Positions 1 to 4,712 of a stretch of 5,516 nucleotides of DNA are shown in pieces. Position numbers and translations under genes: made by a program. Within the stretch, counting starts at the first letter, position 1. Each line of letters begins with the position of its first letter. Location: the NCBI GenBank assembly GCA_013696595.1, contig JACCYG010000358.1:1-5516 (forward strand), in the 5' to 3' direction. The stretch is from Actinomycetota bacterium (GTDB taxonomy: Bacteria; Actinomycetota; Thermoleophilia; Gaiellales; Gaiellaceae). Below the pieces are notes generated by a model. That model was not told the origin of the DNA. It saw only the letters and a list, made by a program, of their open reading frames with translations, and ran no database searches.

Positions 1-84
1 GCCCACGACCACCTTCGCCGCCGCACCGGTCGCAAACACGAGCGCCGCCGCGGCGAGGACCAGGAGGGGAATGGCTTTTCGCAC
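1..84 (-). CDS. N-terminal fragment of an exported protein (signal peptide only)
   Basis: Reading leftwards from a GTG at 84-82, the frame stays open to the window edge, giving 28 codons. The peptide begins MRK and continues with a hydrophobic Leu/Ala/Val core (residues about 5-19), then T-G-A-A-A before KVVVG. This is a typical Sec signal peptide with a likely cleavage after the Ala run at 21-23. A clear Shine-Dalgarno, GAAAGGAG, ends 5 nt before the GTG and decides the start. The mature protein is outside the window, so its function cannot be named; a short periplasmic or cell-surface protein is likely. It follows another secreted-protein gene on the same strand, but a strong hairpin between them suggests its own promoter. 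Confidence 0.72.
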   Translation of the reverse strand, partial: MRKAIPLLVLAAAALVFATGAAAKVVVG

Positions 85-143
85 GAATGCTCCTTTCAGG
101 ATCAAATCGGTCGACCTCGAGGAAAACACGCTGAAGGCAAGGC

Positions 144-173
144 GTTGTAGAGCTTCTGTAAGAACTCGACCAA
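144..173 (-). promoter_or_regulatory. Possible promoter of the left-edge exported-protein gene
   Basis: On the minus strand TTGGTC (173-168) is followed after 18 nt by TACAAC (149-144). The -10 element matches the consensus at 4 of 6 positions and the -35 only in its TTG. Transcription would start near 137, leaving a leader of about 53 nt that carries the AGGAG site. This is a weak computational-style call made by eye. Confidence 0.25.
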
Positions 174-213
174 GACGTGTGCGGATGTGGCCAAGACTGA
201 TCGGGCAGAACGA

Positions 214-243
214 AGCGCAGCCCGCCGGGGGACGGGCTGCGCT
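214..243 (-). terminator. Strong intrinsic-terminator-like hairpin after the six-cysteine protein gene
   Basis: Positions 214-224 (AGCGCAGCCCG) pair perfectly with 233-243, giving an 11-bp GC-rich stem with an 8-nt loop (225-232). Read on the minus strand it lies about 35 nt after the TGA at 280-278 and is followed by TCGTTCTG, a modest T-rich tail. That fits a Rho-independent terminator for the 278-805 gene. The U-tract is imperfect, so termination strength is uncertain, but the stem is far better than any other in the window. Confidence 0.7.
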
Positions 244-277
244 CTGTCCGCGTGCTAGTCCTCGTCTAGGACGATTC

Positions 278-805
278 TCAGGCGTCGTTCTGCGCCTTGG
301 CGTGAGCCGAGACGCACTTGCCGTACGCATTGCGGTCGTTCGCGCTCGTTCCATAGAACTCGGCGAACGTCTTGCCGTCGTGGGCGGAGGCGAAGGCGGT
401 GTCCGCCCGCTCGGCCTTGCACGTCCGCGCGGCGTTCATGTTCGCCCGACGGTCGGCGCGAGACTTCGCCCGCATTGTCGCTGCGACGCACTGCCCGAAT
501 GCGCTCGCCGACGTGCTCGCCGCGGTGCTCTCGTCGCACTCGGCAACGGCCTGGTGCCGGTTCTGGTGCTCGGCACGCGCGAGCCGGGCGACGCAATTCC
601 GGAACGCATCCATCCGTGCGCGCTGCGCGGTCCCGAAGGCACGGCCGAAGGTTCCGGCACCCAAGGCGGTGTTCATGGCCGGGCGAAGGACCTGGCAGTC
701 GTTGACGGCACGGGCACGGTCGGCTGAGGTTGGTGCGGGACTCGCGATTGCGCTCGGGACGAACGCCAGGGCGAGTGCCGCAGATACTGCGAGTTTCCGT
801 ATCAA
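278..805 (-). CDS. Secreted six-cysteine, Ala-rich repeat protein of unknown function
   Basis: This 175-aa protein has a clear Sec signal peptide: MIRK, a hydrophobic core at residues 5-16, and a likely cleavage near A-I-A-S (19-22). The mature part is small, basic and Ala-rich. It holds six cysteines, at 37, 71, 90, 106, 129 and 164. Three lie in the motif aromatic-x-x-C-V-(A/S): AFRNCVA (67-73), AFGQCVA (102-108) and AYGKCVS (160-166). The segment before C71 (TF, FGT, then AFRNC) resembles the segment before C164 (TF, FYGT, then AYGKC), so it is built from repeats. I recall similar NAFGKCVS-type hypothetical proteins from Thermoleophilia genomes but know no function. The start is TTG at 805-803 with GAAGGAG just upstream at a short 3-nt spacing. 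A GTG at 830 opens a different frame without a signal peptide and is not favoured. Disulfide pairing is an inference. Confidence 0.8.
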   Translation of the reverse strand: MIRKLAVSAALALAFVPSAIASPAPTSADRARAVNDCQVLRPAMNTALGAGTFGRAFGTAQRARMDAFRNCVARLARAEHQNRHQAVAECDESTAASTSASAFGQCVAATMRAKSRADRRANMNAARTCKAERADTAFASAHDGKTFAEFYGTSANDRNAYGKCVSAHAKAQNDA

Positions 806-933
806 GAACTCCTTCTCGTGGGAGGGTCACGGACTACGCTACAACGGAGTTTCTTGCTGGAGACAAGCGGTTTGTAAGAGCCTGGTAAGCGGCGGAACCG
901 CCCCCAGCGGGCCGGCGGCGTAGGGTTTCGCGC
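806..933. promoter_or_regulatory. Divergent promoter region between the six-cysteine protein gene and mccB
   Basis: These 128 bp must carry promoters for both diverging genes. Visible elements are: TTGTCT (866-861) and TTGTAG (844-839) on the minus strand, 16 nt apart, a weak promoter candidate for the secreted protein; two GTAAG direct repeats at 874-878 and 885-889, exactly 11 bp apart; an inverted repeat GGCGG-AA-CCGCC at 891-902; and TAGGGT at 921-926 ahead of the mccB ATG. None is proven. The 11-bp direct-repeat spacing is the kind used by OmpR/PhoB-type regulators. Confidence 0.45.
921..926 (+). promoter_or_regulatory. Candidate -10 element for leaderless mccB transcription
   Basis: TAGGGT fits the actinobacterial TAnnnT -10 pattern and ends 7 nt before the ATG at 934, so transcription could begin at the A of the start codon. 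There is no -35-like hexamer at the usual distance. The competing reading is that AGGG (922-925) is a weak Shine-Dalgarno 8 nt from the ATG. The same 7-nt arrangement precedes the patatin gene in this window. Confidence 0.35.
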
Positions 934-2493
934 ATGATCCTGGAGTCGCGGGTGGAGCGGGACGCGCCCGACTTCGCCGAGAACCACGCGCGCATGGAGG
1001 CCCTCGTGGCCGAGCTTCGGGAACGGACCGCTCAGGTAGCCGCCGGGGGCGGGCCCGAAGCCGTCGAGCGCCACAAGGGGCGCGGGAAGCTCGCGGTGCG
1101 CAAGCGGATCGATCGGCTAGTCGACCCTGGATCCGCCTTTCTCGAGCTGAACGCGCTCGCCGCGTGGGATCTTTACGACGGTGACGCCCCCTCGGCCGGG
1201 ATCGTCACGGGGATCGGCGTCGTCGAGGGCCGCGAGTGCGCAATCGTCGCGAACGACGCGACCGTCAAGGGCGGGACCTACTACCCCCTGACCGTGAAGA
1301 AGCATCTCCGCGCTCAGGAGGTCGCGGCGCAAAACCGGCTTTCGTGCATCTACCTCGTCGACTCGGGCGGCGCGTTTCTTCCGATGCAGGACGAGGTTTT
1401 TCCCGACCGGGATCACTTTGGACGCATCTTCTTCAACCAGGCTCTCATGTCGGCAGAGGGAATCCCACAGATCGCTGTCGTCATGGGCTCGTGCACCGCG
1501 GGCGGCGCGTATGTCCCCGCTATGAGCGACGAGACCGTGATCGTGAAGGGGACCGGGACGATCTTCCTCGGAGGCCCGCCCCTCGTGAAGGCCGCGACAG
1601 GCGAGGAGGTGACGGCCGAGGAGCTCGGGGGCGCGGATGTTCACTCCCGGGTCTCCGGCGTCACCGACCACTACGCGGTGAGCGACGAGCACGCGCTCGC
1701 GCTTGCCCGTGAGATCGTCGCAAACCTGAACACCGTGCGGCCCTCGCTCTCCTGGGAGATCGAGGATCCGGAAGAGCCGCTCCACGACCCGGCCGAGCTC
1801 TACGGGATCGTCCCCGAGGACTACCGGGTCGGCTACGACGTCCGCGATGTGATCGCACGCCTCGTCGACGGCAGCCGCTTCCACGAGTTCAAGCCGCTCT
1901 ACGGCGAGACGCTCGTCTGTGGGTTCGCACATCTCGAGGGCTTTCCCGTCGGAATCCTCGCGAACAACGGCGTGCTTTTCTCCGAGAGCGCGCTCAAGGG
2001 CGCGCACTTCATCGAGCTCGCCTGCAAGCGGCGCATCCCACTCCTCTTTCTCCAGAACATCACCGGGTTCATGGTCGGGAAGGAGTACGAGGCGGGCGGA
2101 ATCGCGAAGGACGGCGCAAAGCTGGTGACCGCCGTCGCGTGCGCGGCCGTGCCGAAGTTCACCGTGATCGTCGGCGGATCCTTCGGCGCAGGCAATTACG
2201 GAATGTGTGGGCGGGCCTACTCGCCGCGGCAGCTCTGGATGTGGCCGAATGCCCGAATCTCCGTCATGGGCGGCGAGCAGGCGGCGACCGTGCTTTCCGC
2301 GGTCGGCCGCGCGGATCCCGAGGAGATCCGCGCAAAGTACGAGCGCGAGGGCAATCCGTACTACTCGACCGCGCGCCTCTGGGACGACGGGATCATCGAC
2401 CCGCTCGATACGCGCAAGGTGATTGCGCTTGGGATCGCGGCATCGCTGAACGCGCCGATCCCGGAGACCACGTTCGGCGTCTTTCGGATGTGA
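934..2493 (+). CDS. mccB: Methylcrotonoyl-CoA carboxylase-type carboxyltransferase beta subunit
   Basis: This is the carboxyltransferase subunit of a biotin-dependent acyl-CoA carboxylase. It moves the carboxyl group from carboxybiotin to 3-methylcrotonoyl-CoA in leucine breakdown in the cytoplasm. The 519 residues form two crotonase-fold halves. The N-half carries NDATVKGGTYYPLTVKKHLR (107-126), DSGG (143-146), DEVFPDRDHFGRIF (153-166), GSCTAGGAYVPAMSDE (185-200) and GTIFLGGPPLVKA (208-220). The C-half carries NNGVLF (344-349), YEAGGIAKDGAKLVTA (385-400), GGSFGAGNYGMCGRAYSPR (414-432) and MGGEQAA (445-451), ending FGVFRM. These strings are typical of MccB rather than propionyl- or acetyl-CoA carboxyltransferases. 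It is slightly shorter than the usual ~535 aa because the linker after MGGEQAA (about 452-470) is abbreviated. The N-terminus fits the family, supporting ATG 934. No biotin carboxylase (mccA) or other leucine gene is adjacent here. A geranyl-CoA or broad acyl-CoA carboxylase role (accD1-like) is the main alternative. Confidence 0.93.
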   Translation: MILESRVERDAPDFAENHARMEALVAELRERTAQVAAGGGPEAVERHKGRGKLAVRKRIDRLVDPGSAFLELNALAAWDLYDGDAPSAGIVTGIGVVEGRECAIVANDATVKGGTYYPLTVKKHLRAQEVAAQNRLSCIYLVDSGGAFLPMQDEVFPDRDHFGRIFFNQALMSAEGIPQIAVVMGSCTAGGAYVPAMSDETVIVKGTGTIFLGGPPLVKAATGEEVTAEELGGADVHSRVSGVTDHYAVSDEHALALAREIVANLNTVRPSLSWEIEDPEEPLHDPAELYGIVPEDYRVGYDVRDVIARLVDGSRFHEFKPLYGETLVCGFAHLEGFPVGILANNGVLFSESALKGAHFIELACKRRIPLLFLQNITGFMVGKEYEAGGIAKDGAKLVTAVACAAVPKFTVIVGGSFGAGNYGMCGRAYSPRQLWMWPNARISVMGGEQAATVLSAVGRADPEEIRAKYEREGNPYYSTARLWDDGIIDPLDTRKVIALGIAASLNAPIPETTFGVFRM

Positions 2494-2681
2494 GCGGCTG
2501 GAGCTTCGCACCGGGCGACGGGGTCGCCGAGGACGCCATCGCCGTAGGCGCTGCTTACCGTCTGGTCCAGGGGCGACGGGTCGCGGCAGGCGAGCCAAAG
2601 GCACTCTGCGGCGTGGACACCTGTACGAAGGAGAGCAGATCTCGGCCGCAGGAGCTTCGGTTTGGGGACGAATCGGCGTAA
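2490..2681 (+). CDS. Doubtful 63-aa reading frame overlapping the mccB stop
   Basis: A GTG at 2490-2492 overlaps the mccB TGA as GTGA, the classic arrangement for coupled translation, and the frame runs 63 codons to TAA at 2679-2681. It begins VSGWSFAPGDGVAED; the N-terminal W-x-F-x-P-G-D is faintly reminiscent of the region ahead of some actinobacterial kinase domains, but no kinase motif follows. The rest (Gly/Arg-rich, two cysteines, C40 and C45) matches no family I know. No Shine-Dalgarno is seen. It may be a real small coupled gene, a decayed remnant of a longer gene, or chance. Confidence 0.25.
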   Translation: MSGWSFAPGDGVAEDAIAVGAAYRLVQGRRVAAGEPKALCGVDTCTKESRSRPQELRFGDESA

Positions 2682-2684
2682 AGT
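2679..2684 (+). promoter_or_regulatory. Candidate -10 element upstream of the NIPSNAP gene
   Basis: TAAAGT matches TATAAT at 4 of 6 positions, including the key A2 and T6. It ends exactly 7 nt before the ATG at 2692, the same geometry as at mccB. The -35 region is weak: TTCGGT at 2656-2661 with a 17-nt spacer keeps only the leading TT. It could drive transcription of the NIPSNAP and HEANH genes with a leader of about 90 nt. Confidence 0.3.
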
Positions 2685-2691
2685 CGGCACA

Positions 2692-2787
2692 ATGGCCATG
2701 CCCGCACCGGCCCCCCGCGAGGGTCAGACCCTCCCGGTTCACCGTTCCAGGGCGGCGGCGACGAGGTTCGGAGGCTTTCGCTCCTGA
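2692..2787 (+). CDS. Possible 31-aa leader reading frame ending on the NIPSNAP start
   Basis: ATG at 2692 opens a 31-codon frame (MAMPAPAPREG..., Ala/Pro/Arg-rich) that ends with TGA at 2785-2787. It overlaps the proposed NIPSNAP start codon by the four bases CTGA. It lacks a Shine-Dalgarno but has the -10-like TAAAGT 7 nt upstream, so it could be translated from a leaderless transcript and couple translation to the next gene. The peptide resembles nothing known, and at this GC content such a frame can arise by chance. Confidence 0.22.
   Translation: MAMPAPAPREGQTLPVHRSRAAATRFGGFRS
2719..2733. repeat. Perfect 6-bp inverted repeat with 3-nt centre
   Basis: GAGGGT (2719-2724) and ACCCTC (2728-2733) are exact inverted arms around CAG. 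No T-run follows on either side, so it is not a standard terminator. It lies between the candidate -10 (2679-2684) and the NIPSNAP start, a position fitting an operator, an RNA hairpin in the leader, or a copy of a dispersed palindrome. Only one copy is in this window. Confidence 0.4.
2770..2774 (+). promoter_or_regulatory. Ribosome binding site of the NIPSNAP gene (decides a CTG start)
   Basis: GGAGG, a strong Shine-Dalgarno, is followed after 9 nt by CTG at 2784. No ATG, GTG or TTG occurs in the NIPSNAP frame between the preceding in-frame stop (TAA 2679-2681) and the conserved start of the domain, so this site points to CTG 2784 as the initiator. Confidence 0.6.
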
Positions 2788-3083
2788 CGAGCCGGACCTA
2801 TCAGCTTCGCGTCTACACGATCGCGGACGGTGCCCTCGCCGAGTTCGTGACGGAATGGCGCGCACACGTTGTCCCGCTCCGGAGGAAGTTCGGCTTCGAG
2901 GTAGTCGCGGCGGGGGCCGACCGCGAAACGAGCACGTTCGCCTGGCTGGTGTCGTACCAGGGAGATTTCGCGGCCCGCGACGCCGAGTACTACGCCTCAC
3001 CCGAGCGCGAAGCGATGGACCCCGACCCGGCACGCCACATCGTCTCCTCCGAGAAGACGCTCCTGTCCGAGGTGGACTTCTAG
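2784..3083 (+). CDS. NIPSNAP-family protein, apparent CTG start
   Basis: The 99-aa product carries the NIPSNAP-type pattern throughout: YQLRVYTI (6-13), a Gly then EFVTEW (20-25), HVVPLRRKFGFEVV (28-41), WLVSYQGDF (54-62), YYASPER (69-75) and DPDPARHI (79-86). NIPSNAP proteins are small ferredoxin-like dimeric alpha/beta-barrel proteins of unclear biochemical role. The first in-frame conventional start is GTG 2847, but using it would remove the first beta strand (residues 1-21), which is conserved. Hence CTG 2784, nine bases after GGAGG, is chosen; one base change would make it the common ATGACG start. The CTG overlaps the stop of a 31-codon frame. The HEANH gene follows 46 bp downstream on the same strand, probably in one transcript. 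The family call is fairly sure; the start is the uncertain part, and a sequencing error is possible. Confidence 0.8.
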   Translation: MTSRTYQLRVYTIADGALAEFVTEWRAHVVPLRRKFGFEVVAAGADRETSTFAWLVSYQGDFAARDAEYYASPEREAMDPDPARHIVSSEKTLLSEVDF

Positions 3084-3129
3084 GAAGCGCGTTGGGGCGG
3101 CAGCCGATCCGTCTGGCTGAATCCGCCAG

Positions 3130-3585
3130 GTGTTCTTCCGGAATACGTCGCGGTACCCGACCGACGAGGTCCTCTCCCTCGTGGAGTTTGCGACCTCCGA
3201 GGTCGACATGGACCTCGTCTGCGTCAACGTCAAGAACTCGCGCTCACGCGCATACTCGGGGTACGCGTACCTGGGGGTGCCGGAGATCTCGAGCGCACCG
3301 CCGGAGAGCGAATATCTCATCACGATTCAGCTGGGGCCGCCCGAGCTGTTCCCGATCGTTCCGGACCGCCGGAGAGGGGCGCCGAGGATCGAGGTCTCGT
3401 CCTGGAGAGAAGCACTCGTCACGGTCGCGGCGCACGAGGCCAACCACATCGATCAGTACCGCCGCGGCCTGTCGCGCTCCGAGGTCGCCTGCGAGCGCGT
3501 CGACGCGGGGATGCTGGAGCGTTACCGGGAGGAGCGTGCGCTCGCGCTGCCGCGGCCGCACGAGCAGATGGCGCTGTTCGCCTGA
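3130..3585 (+). CDS. Small HEANH-motif putative zinc metallopeptidase
   Basis: The 151-aa protein contains HEANH at 102-106 inside a predicted helix (W92 to about R111). This is the HExxH zinc-binding motif, with E103 as the general base. Downstream, SEVACERVDA (117-126) offers E118 or E122 as a third ligand, as in gluzincin-type enzymes. The first half is beta-rich (VDMDLVCVNV, AYSGYAYLGV, YLITIQLGPPE), so the architecture is a small strand-rich domain followed by the metal-binding helix. There is no signal peptide or membrane segment, so it is probably cytoplasmic. I do not recognise a named family: SprT-like or ImmA/IrrE-like minimal proteases are the nearest analogies, and peptidase activity is unproven. 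The start is GTG 3130; an in-frame TGA at 3118 prevents extension, and the N-terminal RNTSRYP follows directly. No Shine-Dalgarno is visible. It probably shares a transcript with the NIPSNAP gene. Confidence 0.75.
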   Translation: MFFRNTSRYPTDEVLSLVEFATSEVDMDLVCVNVKNSRSRAYSGYAYLGVPEISSAPPESEYLITIQLGPPELFPIVPDRRRGAPRIEVSSWREALVTVAAHEANHIDQYRRGLSRSEVACERVDAGMLERYREERALALPRPHEQMALFA

Positions 3586-3601
3586 CCTCGGCTACTAGCC
3601 G
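3586..3601. other. 9-bp convergent gap with short palindrome
   Basis: The HEANH gene stop (TGA 3583-3585) and the patatin gene stop (TAG at 3597-3595, minus strand) face each other across 9 bp. CGGCTA-C-TAGCCG (3589-3601) is a perfect inverted repeat overlapping the patatin stop. As RNA it could form only a 4-bp stem, with no T-run, so it is at best a weak bidirectional element. Confidence 0.35.
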
Positions 3602-4659
3602 CCCCCGGCCGCGACGGGCTCCTCCATCGACGCGACGAGCACGTCGCGGCGCGACGGCTCTCCCTTCTCGCTCCGGAAGGAAGCGATGTACGCTTCGAAG
3701 TCCCAGGTCTCCAGGAACTCTTCCGCGGCCTTGCGACCGGACTCGTAGAGGGCGAGGGCCCGTTCACGCGTGATGTCGAACTCCGTCGTCTTCACGCCGA
3801 GCGTCGGAATCGGGATCGTGCGTGCGTAGTCGGCCTGCTCGACGTACAGGCGGTCGTGGGCGGCCATCATCGTCTGCGCGAGACTCTTCAGGTAATCGAC
3901 GAGCGCCGCAACGCCGCGCTCCTTTCGAGGCGGCTCGATCTGGTGGCCAAGGTGCGCTCGGAGGTTCGGCTCGACGAGCAGGAGTCCGAAGGTCGGATAG
4001 TCCGGGATCCCGTCCGAGTCGAAGAGCCACACGGGAAAGTTCGAGAGCATGCCGCCGTCGACGATGATGATCTGCTCGCCGGTCTGTGGGTTCTGGTGGT
4101 GCACCGGCTCGAAGAAGATCGGGATGCTCATGCTCATCCGCACCGCGAGCGCGACTTCGAGCTCGTCCGGTTCCACGCCGAGCTTCTTTTTCGCGTCTCG
4201 TGGGAGGATCAGCAGCTGGCGGTTCGTCACGTCAGACGCGATCACCTGGAGCTTGTAGCGATAGCGCAGCTCGGCCTCGTCCTCGTCGCAGACGAGGTCG
4301 GCGAACGTGTGGACGTTCTTCCGAGCAAGGAGCTCGCGCATCCACTCGTGGAAGCGGTTGCCCTCGTGGATCCCGAGATCGAGGAGAAGGCTCGTCGTTT
4401 TCTCGAGGACGGGAAGGCGGTCCTCCCAGCCCTTGTCCTCGAACTGCCGATAGTCGAGCTCGAGCGTGATCTGGCGAAGCTCGTCAGGCGTGAAACCCGC
4501 GGCGATCGCCGCCGCGGTGATCGCTCCCGCGGACGTGCCGGCCACATTCGCGATGTCGAACCCTTGCTCGATCAGAACCGAATAGGCGCCGGCGAGGCCG
4601 ACGCCCTTCACGCCGCCGCCTTCGAGAACGAGGTCAACCCGGTTCTCCGTTTGAGCCAT
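3595..4659 (-). CDS. Patatin-like phospholipase (acyl hydrolase)
   Basis: This 354-aa protein shows the full patatin catalytic set. The oxyanion loop GGGVKG is at 14-19, the nucleophile elbow G-T-S-A-G at 41-45 (Ser43), and the catalytic Asp201 lies in DGG (201-203), followed by SNFPV. These enzymes use a Ser-Asp dyad to hydrolyse acyl esters of phospholipids or other lipids. RMSMSIPIFFEPV (174-186) is a typical conserved block leading to the Asp strand. There is no signal peptide or transmembrane segment, so it is likely a cytoplasmic or membrane-associated single-domain enzyme. The C-terminal tail (about 330-354) is low-complexity. ATG 4659 is chosen because the domain begins within ten residues; an open frame upstream to 4869 is Arg-rich, overlaps the DAO gene and is not protein-like. 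It lacks a clear Shine-Dalgarno but has a promoter-like TTGACA immediately upstream. The substrate is unknown. Confidence 0.9.
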   Translation of the reverse strand: MAQTENRVDLVLEGGGVKGVGLAGAYSVLIEQGFDIANVAGTSAGAITAAAIAAGFTPDELRQITLELDYRQFEDKGWEDRLPVLEKTTSLLLDLGIHEGNRFHEWMRELLARKNVHTFADLVCDEDEAELRYRYKLQVIASDVTNRQLLILPRDAKKKLGVEPDELEVALAVRMSMSIPIFFEPVHHQNPQTGEQIIIVDGGMLSNFPVWLFDSDGIPDYPTFGLLLVEPNLRAHLGHQIEPPRKERGVAALVDYLKSLAQTMMAAHDRLYVEQADYARTIPIPTLGVKTTEFDITRERALALYESGRKAAEEFLETWDFEAYIASFRSEKGEPSRRDVLVASMEEPVAAGGG

Positions 4660-4666
4660 GCGAATG

Positions 4667-4695
4667 AGCCTGGACCCACTGTTGCCTCTTGTCAA
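4667..4695 (-). promoter_or_regulatory. Promoter of the patatin gene, probably leaderless
   Basis: On the minus strand a perfect -35 TTGACA (4695-4690) is followed after exactly 17 nt by CAGGCT (4672-4667), which keeps the A2 and T6 of the -10 element. Seven nt later is the ATG at 4659, so the transcript would start at or next to the start codon. The gene has no obvious Shine-Dalgarno, which agrees. It lies in the 53-bp gap after the DAO gene, so the patatin gene need not depend on read-through from it. Confidence 0.5.
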
Positions 4696-4712
4696 GGACT
4701 CGCAGTAGAGGG

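Larger units (their letters stand above)
85..277. other. Intergenic region between two minus-strand secreted-protein genes
   Basis: This 193-bp gap contains the 3' flank and terminator hairpin of the six-cysteine protein gene (214-243), followed leftwards by the presumed promoter and leader of the left-edge gene. No convincing additional gene is seen. Plus-strand frames crossing it are antisense to the flanking secreted-protein genes and lack protein character. Confidence 0.6.
2494..2783. other. 290-bp stretch between mccB and the NIPSNAP gene
   Basis: No well-supported gene lies here. It contains the doubtful 63-codon frame (to 2681), a 6-bp stem with 3-nt loop (2514-2519 pairing 2523-2528, no T-run after it), a TAAAGT -10-like hexamer (2679-2684), a 31-codon frame (2692-2787), the 15-base inverted repeat GAGGGTCAGACCCTC (2719-2733), and the Shine-Dalgarno of the next gene (2770-2774). 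The sequence could hold the terminator of mccB and a promoter for the downstream pair, but no convincing intrinsic terminator is visible. Confidence 0.5.

Noticed and set aside
71..727. Plus-strand frames of 218 and 183 codons across 71-923
   Set aside because: They are opposite the signal-peptide-bearing gene at 278-805 and its terminator; Arg/Ala-rich, no motif, no ribosome binding site.
255..830. Alternative minus-strand frame (191 codons) starting at GTG 830
   Set aside because: It lacks a signal peptide and Cys-repeat pattern; the frame starting at TTG 805 has both and a nearby GAAGGAG.
2514..2528. Hairpin 20 bp after the mccB stop as a terminator
   Set aside because: The stem is only 6 bp with a 3-nt loop and is followed by GAGGACGCC, with no T-run.
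2490..2681. Protein-kinase remnant after mccB
   Set aside because: Only the first few residues faintly recall the lead-in of some kinases; no glycine loop, VAVK or HRD motif is present in any of the three forward frames.
1117..3033. Very long (638-codon) open frame on the minus strand opposite mccB
   Set aside because: It is the antisense shadow of a clearly real MccB gene in GC-rich DNA; the product is Arg/Pro-rich with no domain pattern and it also crosses the intergenic region.
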